From: Bdellovibrionales bacterium
GTDB taxonomy: Bacteria; Bdellovibrionota; UBA1018
NCBI GenBank assembly: GCA_018968995.1
Contig: JAGWZD010000143.1
Span: 1 to 5,746, forward strand
Reading direction: 5' to 3'
DNA length: 5,746 bases
The notes beneath the pieces are model-generated. The model did no database searches, had not been told where the DNA came from, and saw only the letters and a program-made list of their open reading frames with translations. Both the position numbers and the translations under genes were made by a program. The stretch's first letter is position 1. Every line of letters starts with the position of its first letter. Positions 1 through 5,746 of this stretch are shown here, piece by piece.

Positions 1-1120
1 CACTCCTTGCCCGCCCTTGAGAGAGCTTCATGGCTACCGAGATCAGCGTTTTGGTCTCAGCCTCCAATTGCGACTGAATCTGCGCAATTCTTTCCTCGCT
101 TCCGTTGAGGGCTTGGAATTCTGCCTCAAGCCGAGCGAGGGTCTGAATCATTTCGGGTACCGTCTCTCCGTATTTACGTCTGAGGCTAGCGAGAAGTGCT
201 AGGCGCTCTTGAACTTGCTCGAGACGATCGGGGTCGGAGTCAATGGATTTAGCATAACGGCTGAGTGCATGTGAGGTATCTTCGACTTCGATTTTGGCAC
301 GGACTAAAGATTCCTGAAGGTGTTGAGCTTGATCATCGATTTGGCTCAGCTCGGATAGTTTCTGAATGGCAAGCTGAAGAAGCTGAAGTGCGCTTCCGTC
401 CTCTCCGTCTTCAAGTAAGTGCTGTAGTTGCGAGATTTTTAATGCTCTCGCTTGGGCTGATTGTAGGAGATTTTTATCTCTCTGAAGCGTCTCTTCCTCG
501 TCAGGCTTGAGGTTTGCCGCCCGGAGTTCCTCAATTTGGAATCGTAAGAAATCAAGCCGCTTCACTCGGTCCGACTCATTTTGCGAGAGACGTTCTAGCT
601 CTGCGTGAAGGCTTCGGGTTTTAAAGAAAGCTTGTGAGTACTCGTTTCTCATGGCGGTAAGCTTCCCAAAGCGATCGAGAAGATCGAGTTGGGTGGAGGT
701 CTTTAAAAGCGACTGATGCTCATGCTGGCTGCAGAGATCAACCAATCCAGCGCAGATCGATTGCAGATTGCTGAGTGTTGCCAGCTCACCATTAATCGAA
801 ATTCGATGTTTGCCTGCGTGGTGAACCGTCCTCTTGATGAGGAGTTGGTGATTGTCCGACTCTTGAAGTCCTTGCTCCGATAAGCGTTGCCGAATCTCGG
901 GTAGATCGCTGAGATCAAAGATTCCCTCGATGACGGCCTCTGGGCAGCCGGTACGAATGAGCGAGCTTGAGGCCCGACTTCCTAAAAGAAGCGAGATGGC
1001 CTCGATAATGATCGATTTTCCGGCCCCGGTTTCGCCTGAAAGGATATTTAGGCCGCCTTTAAAGCCAATTTCCGCATGATCAATGACGGCCAAATTTTTA
1101 ATCTTCAGGGTTTCTAGCAT
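1..1120 (-). CDS. recN: DNA repair protein RecN, N-terminal 373 residues (3' end outside the window)
   Basis: RecN is a cytoplasmic SMC-like ABC ATPase that acts in repair of DNA double-strand breaks by recombination. The frame is open from the ATG at 1120 to the window edge. The first residues (MLETLKIKNLAVIDHAEI) are a typical RecN start. Walker A GETGAGKS is at residues 29-36, and the RecN-type segment DLCSQHEHQSLL is at about 128-139. From about 155 onward the sequence is charged and helical, as expected for the coiled coil, and includes FQIEELRAANLKP and LLASLRRKYGETVPE, both familiar RecN patterns. The family is usually about 550 residues, so roughly the last third, with the ABC signature and Walker B, lies beyond the left edge. 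A GGAG ribosome site (1129-1132) sits 8 bases before the ATG. It is downstream of nadK in the same direction, 96 bases away. No E. coli-type LexA box (CTGT-N8-ACAG) is visible in that gap. No frameshift is seen. Confidence 0.96.
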   Translation of the reverse strand, partial: MLETLKIKNLAVIDHAEIGFKGGLNILSGETGAGKSIIIEAISLLLGSRASSSLIRTGCPEAVIEGIFDLSDLPEIRQRLSEQGLQESDNHQLLIKRTVHHAGKHRISINGELATLSNLQSICAGLVDLCSQHEHQSLLKTSTQLDLLDRFGKLTAMRNEYSQAFFKTRSLHAELERLSQNESDRVKRLDFLRFQIEELRAANLKPDEEETLQRDKNLLQSAQARALKISQLQHLLEDGEDGSALQLLQLAIQKLSELSQIDDQAQHLQESLVRAKIEVEDTSHALSRYAKSIDSDPDRLEQVQERLALLASLRRKYGETVPEMIQTLARLEAEFQALNGSEERIAQIQSQLEAETKTLISVAMKLSQGRARS

Positions 1121-1128
1121 GATTCAGT

Positions 1129-1132
1129 CTCC
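1129..1132 (-). promoter_or_regulatory. Ribosome binding site of recN
   Basis: On the minus strand this reads GGAG, 8 bases upstream of the ATG at 1120. It supports that ATG as the recN start, which also matches the usual N-terminus of RecN. Confidence 0.7.
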
Positions 1133-1152
1133 GCAGGTTGCTTTCAGTTGGA

Positions 1153-1171
1153 ACTTACGGCTTACTTACGG
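1153..1171 (-). repeat. Two direct copies of CCGTAAGT, possible operator at the recN promoter
   Basis: On the minus strand the 8-mer CCGTAAGT occurs twice, at 1164-1171 and 1153-1160, separated by AAG. The period is 11 bases, about one helical turn. The first copy overlaps the candidate -10 by two bases and the second covers the region just after the predicted start site, where a repressor would act. A regulatory role is inferred from position alone; chance similarity is possible. Confidence 0.35.
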
Positions 1172-1198
1172 TATGACAGAATCGTTGGCTTCTGACAA
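1170..1198 (-). promoter_or_regulatory. Candidate sigma-70 type promoter for recN
   Basis: On the minus strand a -35 like TTGTCA (1193-1198, five of six consensus bases) is followed after 17 bases by CATACC (1170-1175). A TG one base before that hexamer makes it an extended -10 (TGTCATACC). The -10 hexamer itself matches at only three of six positions. If used, transcription would start near 1163 and give a leader of about 43 bases before the recN ATG. It would let recN be expressed apart from nadK. This is pattern reading only. Confidence 0.4.
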
Positions 1199-1216
1199 GA
1201 GGGGCGATGGTTGAGG

Positions 1217-2146
1217 CTAATCGCGATGACCGAATTTCAGTTTTTCGCGAAGTAGCCCAAAATAGTCGCGATCGGGTGAGGATACGATTTTCAGATCATG
1301 CTTTTTGTATTTCCGGATGGAAACCAAATCTCCCTCTTTCAGATCCACGACATCCTGGCCATCCAGGGTGAGCAGGACATGTCCGGGACGGTGCTGCAGA
1401 CACATTTCCACGGTCGCGTCATCGCTAATGACCAGCGGACGTTGGGTCAGCGAGTGAGGACAAATAGCCGTAATCACCAAAGCCGGCAGAGAAGGTTCGA
1501 GGATTGGTCCTCCAGCGGCCAGAGAGTAGGCCGTCGAGCCCGTAGGTGTACTCACAATCACACCGTCGGCGCGAATGCGCGTGACATCTTTTCCGTTAAT
1601 GCACACTTGAATTCCAATGATTCGAGCGATGGCGCCTTTCGAAATCACCGCGTCATTGACGACAGGGCCCTGGAAAACAACTTTGCCTTTTCGTTTTACG
1701 GTCACTTCCAGAAGCGAACGGGTGCTGATTTCGGGCTTTTCTCCTTCGAGGATGGCTCCCAATGTATAGACGGCTTCCGATTTTTTGATCTCGGTGAGAA
1801 ATCCCAGCTGACCCATATTCACGCCCAGAACTGGAACGCTTCGATTTTTCATCAGGCGCGCAATGCTGAGGAACGTTCCATCACCACCCAGAACCACAAT
1901 CAGGTCGCAGTGGTCGACGAGCCGAGCTTTGGGAACCACTTTCACTTTGGCTTTTGGAATACCGGGGGTTTTTAAAAGGCGCGCGACCATGGGACGGCTT
2001 TCGTCAGCAAAGTAGACTTGGCGAACTTTCGCCTCCTTGCCCTGGCTTAAAACGAATTCAGCCAGTCGAAGTGCAAGGTCAGCGGCCTGCTGATGATGGT
2101 GCTTCACAACAAAGCCGATGCGGTTACCCACGGTTTTCAAGGTCAT
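1217..2146 (-). CDS. nadK: NAD kinase (ATP/polyphosphate-dependent NAD phosphorylation to NADP)
   Basis: NadK phosphorylates NAD to NADP in the cytoplasm, the only route to NADP in most bacteria. The 309-residue product has the family motifs in order: LGGDGTFL with GGDG at 87-90, GVNMGQLGFLTEI at 108-120, the asparagine-acid pair ND at 164-165, ADGVIVSTPTGSTAYSLAAGGPI at about 193-215, and LDGQ at 261-264. It closes with the usual SSPDRDYFGLLREKLKF at 289-305. Length fits the family (about 290-300). The frame could begin 16 codons earlier at 2194, but that leader (MDSPSPNPLG...) is unlike the family and would overlap the rarA start. The ATG at 2146 puts the first strand (NRIGFVVKH) where NadK proteins have it. 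No strong ribosome site precedes either ATG, so the start is less certain than the identity. It is divergent from rarA and followed in the same direction by recN. Confidence 0.96.
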   Translation of the reverse strand: MTLKTVGNRIGFVVKHHHQQAADLALRLAEFVLSQGKEAKVRQVYFADESRPMVARLLKTPGIPKAKVKVVPKARLVDHCDLIVVLGGDGTFLSIARLMKNRSVPVLGVNMGQLGFLTEIKKSEAVYTLGAILEGEKPEISTRSLLEVTVKRKGKVVFQGPVVNDAVISKGAIARIIGIQVCINGKDVTRIRADGVIVSTPTGSTAYSLAAGGPILEPSLPALVITAICPHSLTQRPLVISDDATVEMCLQHRPGHVLLTLDGQDVVDLKEGDLVSIRKYKKHDLKIVSSPDRDYFGLLREKLKFGHRD

Positions 2147-2177
2147 GAGTTTTAGGATAAGCAATCCAAGAGGATTT

Positions 2178-2185
2178 GGGGAGGG
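2178..2185 (+). promoter_or_regulatory. Strong ribosome binding site of rarA
   Basis: GGGGAGGG lies 7 bases before the ATG at 2193. It decides the rarA start against the in-frame ATG at 2118, which lies inside nadK and would add 25 residues foreign to the family. Confidence 0.8.
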
Positions 2186-2192
2186 TGAATCC

Positions 2193-3482
2193 ATGGATTT
2201 ATTTAGTCAGGACAATCAACTCAACTCGGCACCCCTTGCCCACCGGATGCGCCCTCGCGAACTGGAGGATTGGCTCGGTCATGAGGCCGTGGTGGGGCCG
2301 GGTAAGCCCTTGCGCCAGTGGATTGATGCTGATCGGGTGCCGTCACTGATTCTTTGGGGACCACCGGGCTGTGGAAAGACAAGCTTTGGGCGTCTTTTAG
2401 CGACAAAGACTCAGTCGAGGTTTGTGGTTCTGAGTGCCGTCACCGCAGGCGCAAAAGATTTGAAACAAACAGGTGAGGAAGCCCGCATGCAGCTTTCTCA
2501 TTACCGCCGAAAAACGATGGTATTTGTCGACGAAATCCATCGTTTTAATAAATCTCAACAAGATGCGCTTTTGCCTTATGTCGAAGAGGGGGCTTTAACT
2601 CTCATTGGAGCAACAACCGAAAACCCCTCGTTTGAGCTCAACTCCGCGCTCCTTTCGCGAGTTCGAGTCATTCGTTTAGAGAGACTTTCAGATGAAGCGC
2701 TGGTTCGACTACTTGAGCGTGCCATCCAAGATTCTGACCGTGGGCTTGGCGGGCTACTGCAACTTGAACCCGAATCGCTTGAATTTATTGCACGCTGCTC
2801 GGAAGGCGATGCTCGTCGCGCCCTAACGGCCTTAGAAAGCCTAGCGCTGGTGGCTTCTTCAAAACCGCTGAGTCTAGAAGAGGTGAAAAGCTTTCTGGGG
2901 GGTTCTTCTGGATCGCTGAGACAACCGATTTCCTACGATAAATCAGGAGAAGAGCACTACAACGTCATCTCTGCTTTTATTAAAAGTCTTCGCGATAACG
3001 ACCCTCAAGCTGGAATTTATTATCTCGCCAGAATGATTGAGGGGGGAGAGGACCCTCTTTTTATTGCGCGAAGGCTCGTGATTTTCGCCTCAGAAGATAT
3101 CGGTAACGCTGATCCGAGAGCGCTTCAATTAGCGATGGATGCTCGCGACGCAGTTGATTTTGTCGGAATGCCCGAAGGACGAATTCCTTTGGCTCAAGCG
3201 GTAACCTACCTGGCGCTGGCTCCTAAAAGCCGCGCCTCTTATGAGGCCATTGGAGCGGCCATGGAAGAGGTGCAGAAGACAGGTGCGCTTCCGGTTCCCA
3301 TGCACTTACGAAACGCCGTAACTCGGCTCATGAAGGAGCAGGGCTACGGAGAAGGTTACGGGCGCATTCACCAAAATCTTCCCTCTGAAATCGAAGGCCG
3401 TGAGTTTTACCACCCCACGGAGAATGGGCTGGAAAAGCAACTAGCTGAGAAATGGGTGCGGGTTTCTTCGTCAAGAAAATGA
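2193..3482 (+). CDS. rarA: Replication-associated recombination protein A (RarA/MgsA, AAA+ ATPase)
   Basis: RarA is a cytoplasmic clamp-loader-like AAA+ ATPase of the RarA/WRNIP1/Mgs1 family that acts at stalled replication forks. The 429-residue protein aligns by eye along its whole length with E. coli RarA (447 residues). Visible motifs are PLAHRMRP (14-21), Walker A GPPGCGKT (56-63), Walker B VFVDE continuing into IHRFNKSQQDALLP (110-128), sensor 1 GATTENPSF (139-147), the arginine-finger region ALLSR (152-156), and sensor 2 SEGDARRAL (203-211). The C-terminal oligomerisation part carries ASEDIGNADPRA and MHLRNAVTRLMKEQGYG, both hallmarks of the family. All key residues are present. The start at ATG 2193 is supported by a strong ribosome site and by family length. 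The N-terminus MDLF resembles the end of a sliding-clamp binding motif, which is speculative. The gene is divergent from nadK, and 89 bases separate its stop from the next start; no clear terminator is seen there. Confidence 0.97.
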   Translation: MDLFSQDNQLNSAPLAHRMRPRELEDWLGHEAVVGPGKPLRQWIDADRVPSLILWGPPGCGKTSFGRLLATKTQSRFVVLSAVTAGAKDLKQTGEEARMQLSHYRRKTMVFVDEIHRFNKSQQDALLPYVEEGALTLIGATTENPSFELNSALLSRVRVIRLERLSDEALVRLLERAIQDSDRGLGGLLQLEPESLEFIARCSEGDARRALTALESLALVASSKPLSLEEVKSFLGGSSGSLRQPISYDKSGEEHYNVISAFIKSLRDNDPQAGIYYLARMIEGGEDPLFIARRLVIFASEDIGNADPRALQLAMDARDAVDFVGMPEGRIPLAQAVTYLALAPKSRASYEAIGAAMEEVQKTGALPVPMHLRNAVTRLMKEQGYGEGYGRIHQNLPSEIEGREFYHPTENGLEKQLAEKWVRVSSSRK

Positions 3483-3554
3483 CGATTGTCTCTTAAAGCC
3501 AGCGGACTACCCGATTTTTTCAAGATTCGCCCCTGAAGCGTCGATCTGACACAT

Positions 3555-3561
3555 GAAAGGG
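3555..3561 (+). promoter_or_regulatory. Ribosome binding site of the PEGA/TPR lipoprotein gene
   Basis: GAAAGGG is 10 bases before the ATG at 3572 but only 1 base before the in-frame GTG at 3563. It therefore favours the ATG. Confidence 0.5.
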
Positions 3562-3571
3562 TGTGTCCTCG

Positions 3572-4198
3572 ATGCGTTTGCTTTCACTAGGGCTGTCTAA
3601 ATCTGTTGCTGCGATCTCGGGAGTGGCGATGCTGATGCTTTGCTCGTGCTCCTCAGCAAAGATTAATTTTCAGAGTGGATCTGGAGTTGCTGAGGTTTGG
3701 GTTGCGCCTATTGGTAGCAAAGATTTGAAACAAATTGGATCCACACCTTTAACGATCTCATCCCTCGAGTTGGCCCAAAAGATTGGTGAGAAGGGACCTG
3801 TTGCGGTCGAATATCGATCTTCAGGCTTCACTACTCAAAGAGCCATCATTACCGACACTACCAATGTGGACATCAACCTCTCGCTAGAAATGATTCCTCT
3901 AGTGAATAACGAGGATCCTCAAAAAATGAATCGAGTCGTGGACCGACTCTTTGAAGTGCAACGACTGGCGCGAGTGGGCCGCGCCGAAGATGCGCTGCAA
4001 GCGGTGAAAGAAATTCAGAAGGAGGCACCCTACGTGACAGCAGCCTATGAGCTGGAGGGTGGAATTTACCTCATGCAGAAGAAATACGAAATGTCTCTCG
4101 ACGCCTACAGGACAGCGTCGAAGTTGGATCCTAAAAATCTGGAGATTGCCAATATGAAGAAGCAGGTCGAAAAGCTTGCTAGCGGAGGTGTCCAGTGA
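3572..4198 (+). CDS. Predicted lipoprotein with PEGA-like domain and TPR repeats
   Basis: No named family is recognised. The 208-residue product starts with a basic and then hydrophobic leader ending in LCSC (23-26), a usable lipobox, so lipidation at Cys26 is expected. Serine at +2 would favour the outer membrane under the E. coli rule. Residues about 40-106 (AEVWVAPIGSKDLKQIGSTP, then VAVEYRSSGFTTQRAII and alternating strands) resemble a PEGA domain, a small surface or periplasmic beta fold. Residues about 127-158 and 157-190 form helical repeats; the second (YELEGGIYLMQKKYEMSL, then LDPKNL) is a clear TPR, a protein-binding scaffold. The start is the ATG at 3572; a GTG three codons earlier is possible but badly spaced from the ribosome site. 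The stop TGA overlaps the GTG of the next gene, so the two are probably made together and may work together in the envelope. It could be an assembly or pilot factor for that protein (inference). Confidence 0.85.
   Translation: MRLLSLGLSKSVAAISGVAMLMLCSCSSAKINFQSGSGVAEVWVAPIGSKDLKQIGSTPLTISSLELAQKIGEKGPVAVEYRSSGFTTQRAIITDTTNVDINLSLEMIPLVNNEDPQKMNRVVDRLFEVQRLARVGRAEDALQAVKEIQKEAPYVTAAYELEGGIYLMQKKYEMSLDAYRTASKLDPKNLEIANMKKQVEKLASGGVQ
4184..4188 (+). promoter_or_regulatory. Ribosome binding site of the FliF/FliG-like fusion gene
   Basis: GGAGG lies inside the last codons of the lipoprotein gene, 6 bases before the GTG at 4195. That GTG overlaps the upstream stop in GTGA (4195-4198). The layout selects the GTG start and points to translational coupling. 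Confidence 0.75.
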
Positions 4199-5746
4199 AT
4201 ATCAGGCGCCACTTAAACTTCTTTTTTCTCATCACTTTTTTAGCGGGAGGAGTGCTTCAGGCCTCGGCTGAAGAGGGAATGAATGCAGTCAATCTAGAAG
4301 AGAAGATTCGAGATCGAATCTCTACCGCAATTCGGCCTTCCATGTCAGGTCGCGAGTTTATCGTTTCAGTGAAGCTCTCAGTAAAGAAAGTTCCAAAGGT
4401 GGAAAAGAAAGCGAGATCGGTAGCGCAGGCATCGGACGGGCTGACGATCTCGAAACTTGATTTTCCAATGCCGAAGCCCGAACCAGAGCCTGAAGCTGAA
4501 ACACCGGATATTTTGACTCTCATTGAGCGGCTTGATGCTCGGGTGATCATGGACAATGAAATCCCTGAGGACCGAAAAAAAATGATCGGTGAAATCGTTC
4601 GAGCAAACATTGATCCTTTTCTGGCATACGTGACCGGAGTTCAGCCGAAGGTCACTTTGGATACGATGGTTTTTGCGTTACCCGAGAAGCCCAAGGCCCC
4701 CGTTGAAGATATTTGGGATACTCGGCGTTGGCTCAATGAGTTTAAAGTTCCTATTTCTGTGGTTGTAGCGTCGATGGCTTTGGCTAGCGTTCTTCTGATG
4801 GCCGTTTTTATTGGAATGCGTGCTTATCAGCGGTTGGAAGCTCGAAAGATTGCAGTCCTTGAGGCGCAAAATGCCCGAGAGGATGCTCGAGCTCAGACCG
4901 AACAGCAGCGTGATTTTGCAGCAACGCCCACGGGAATGGGGGCGGCTTCTCCGGAGGTGGCTGCTTCTGCGTCCACACCGTCTTTAAGCTCTGGCCAACT
5001 TGTCGGCGTCGAGCGCTTCCGATTTACGATGAAAAGATCGCCCGAGGGGGCAGCTGCTTTGATTCGTCAGTGGCTGAAAGCGCCGACTCGGGGTGCTTCA
5101 GAGGCTCTTTCTTTTTTGCCGAAAGCCTTAGAGGTGGAAGAATTTGTCACGTTACTCGGTCAGCTTCATGTCGATGAGCGACGCGAGTGGAAGCGATTAC
5201 TCGCAAATGGCTTTGATCCTTCCAAGAGTGCGGCAGCAGATGCGTATATTTCGTCTCAGATCGTGGAAAGCTTATTGATGCCTGCTCCAGAGGTACCGCA
5301 AGACGTGCGAGCGGTTCTGGGTCGATTAAAGTCGAATCAATGTGCAGAGATGGCTAGTGAAGATTCTGAACTGGGAGCAGTTCTGGTCACTTTGATGCCC
5401 AGTTCCCAGGTGGCTCAGATGCTCGCTTTTATGTCTCCTGATGCGGCAAATGCCGTAACCATGGCTAGTTTGAAAATGACCGACTCTGAAGTGACTCGGC
5501 GACTTCCACGGTTTAAGGCAGCAGCCGAAAGAGTTCTCTCAGAAAAGAAATCTGCGGGATCCGACTTTACGGTGCGGGCGGCTGAACTTCTGGCCGAAGT
5601 GTCTCCTGAAAAAGAAGGTTCGATTTTTGAGGCCTTAGTGGAATCAGGAGAATACGACTTACTAAAAACCGCTTCAAAGCAGTTCTTTCCAGCGCAGTTA
5701 GTAAGTAAATTACCCTCGCCAGTCATTCAGGCATGTTTAGAGCGTC
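4195..5746 (+). CDS. Reduced FliF-FliG-like membrane fusion protein (3' end outside the window)
   Basis: 517 residues are visible and the frame is open to the right edge. Residues 1-25 are a Sec signal peptide (RRH, a hydrophobic core, then ASA before EE). Residues 34-64 (helix LEEKIRDRISTAIRP, strand FIVSVKLSV) and 107-162 (LTLIERLDARVIMDN, a helix, VTLDTMVFALP) resemble the two halves of FliF ring-building motif 3. The beta-collar normally between them is replaced by a short K/P/E-rich stretch (65-104, with PKPEPEPEAETP). A transmembrane helix at 185-208 is followed by a charged helix (209-241) and an Ala/Ser/Pro-rich linker (242-270). SPEGAAALIRQWL (282-294) resembles the FliG-binding tail of FliF. 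After it, about 299-360 is helical and weakly FliG_N-like, 371-440 resembles FliG_M, and 458-517 (RAAELLAEVSPEKEGSIFEAL, then FFPAQLVSKLPSPVIQACL) resembles the FliG middle-to-C region. About 100 more residues would complete FliG_C. The GTG start is supported by GGAGG and by the signal peptide; ATG 4279 would lose both. True FliF (about 550 residues) and FliG (about 330) are separate proteins, so this is not an ordinary flagellar gene. All homology is judged by eye. Confidence 0.8.
   Translation, partial: MNIRRHLNFFFLITFLAGGVLQASAEEGMNAVNLEEKIRDRISTAIRPSMSGREFIVSVKLSVKKVPKVEKKARSVAQASDGLTISKLDFPMPKPEPEPEAETPDILTLIERLDARVIMDNEIPEDRKKMIGEIVRANIDPFLAYVTGVQPKVTLDTMVFALPEKPKAPVEDIWDTRRWLNEFKVPISVVVASMALASVLLMAVFIGMRAYQRLEARKIAVLEAQNAREDARAQTEQQRDFAATPTGMGAASPEVAASASTPSLSSGQLVGVERFRFTMKRSPEGAAALIRQWLKAPTRGASEALSFLPKALEVEEFVTLLGQLHVDERREWKRLLANGFDPSKSAAADAYISSQIVESLLMPAPEVPQDVRAVLGRLKSNQCAEMASEDSELGAVLVTLMPSSQVAQMLAFMSPDAANAVTMASLKMTDSEVTRRLPRFKAAAERVLSEKKSAGSDFTVRAAELLAEVSPEKEGSIFEALVESGEYDLLKTASKQFFPAQLVSKLPSPVIQACLER

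Noticed and set aside
1298..1975. A 225-codon open frame on the plus strand
   Set aside because: It is entirely antisense to nadK, whose motifs are unmistakable. The translation is rich in His, Arg, Asn and Phe with no recognisable domain, as expected of a shadow frame.
2118..2192. A 25-residue N-terminal extension of RarA from the ATG at 2118
   Set aside because: It lies partly inside nadK and gives a leader unlike the family. The strong ribosome site GGGGAGGG points to 2193.
2147..2194. A 16-residue N-terminal extension of NadK from the ATG at 2194
   Set aside because: It is not family-like, lacks a ribosome site, and overlaps the rarA ribosome site and start. The ATG at 2146 fits NadK better, although that start also lacks a strong ribosome site.
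3483..3571. Possible terminator or promoter between rarA and the lipoprotein gene (a T-run at 3515-3520)
   Set aside because: No stable GC-rich hairpin precedes the T-run, and no convincing -35/-10 pair was found, so neither is claimed.
4257..4610. A 117-codon frame on the minus strand
   Set aside because: It is antisense to the signal peptide and RBM3-like part of the fusion gene. It is Ser/Phe/Ile-rich with no domain and no supporting ribosome site noticed.
5415..5726. A 103-codon frame on the minus strand
   Set aside because: It is antisense to the FliG-like region, which has a coherent protein pattern. The reverse frame is low-complexity Ser/Ala sequence.
4195..5746. Calling the large right-hand gene simply fliF or fliG
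   Set aside because: It lacks FliF RBM1, RBM2 and most of the collar, and carries a signal peptide and membrane helix foreign to FliG. No flagellar genes are visible nearby, so a standard symbol would mislead.

Overview
The window is ordinary-looking bacterial chromosome: about half G+C by eye, densely packed and with long intact frames. Two genes are read leftward (nadK, then recN, which runs off the left edge). Three are read rightward (rarA, a lipoprotein gene, and a large membrane protein gene that runs off the right edge). Lipoprotein and Sec-type signals show a Gram-negative type of cell. The gene content and style would suit a Bdellovibrionota/'deltaproteobacterial' type of organism, but this is an impression only; no marker in the window fixes the taxon.

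Left part (1-2192): nadK (NAD kinase) and recN (SMC-like DNA repair ATPase, N-terminal 373 residues only) run in the same direction, a pairing common in bacteria. The 96-bp gap between them contains a plausible recN promoter. Across its -10 and predicted start site lies an 8-bp direct repeat with an 11-bp period, a possible operator. rarA, a replication-associated AAA+ ATPase that handles stalled forks, is divergent from nadK; the two starts are only 46 bp apart. The left half is therefore a genome-maintenance and NADP-supply neighbourhood.

Right part (3572-5746): the lipoprotein carries a PEGA-like domain and TPR repeats. Its stop codon overlaps the GTG start of the next gene, so the two are probably translationally coupled. 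The second protein is the most interesting object here. After a signal peptide it has a short periplasmic region resembling only the last ring-building motif (RBM3) of the flagellar MS-ring protein FliF. One transmembrane helix, a charged helix and a flexible linker follow. Then comes a segment resembling the extreme C-terminal tail of FliF (the FliG-binding peptide), and then a long helical region resembling the rotor switch protein FliG. It reads as a natural, reduced FliF-FliG fusion that lacks most of FliF (RBM1, RBM2 and most of the beta-collar). I know of no described system with this architecture. With the coupled periplasmic lipoprotein it may be the base of a non-flagellar envelope-spanning or rotary machine. 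The homology is recognised by eye and needs profile and structure searches. No RNA genes, mobile elements, CRISPR arrays or convincing terminators were seen, and there is no gene-free stretch above 300 bases.
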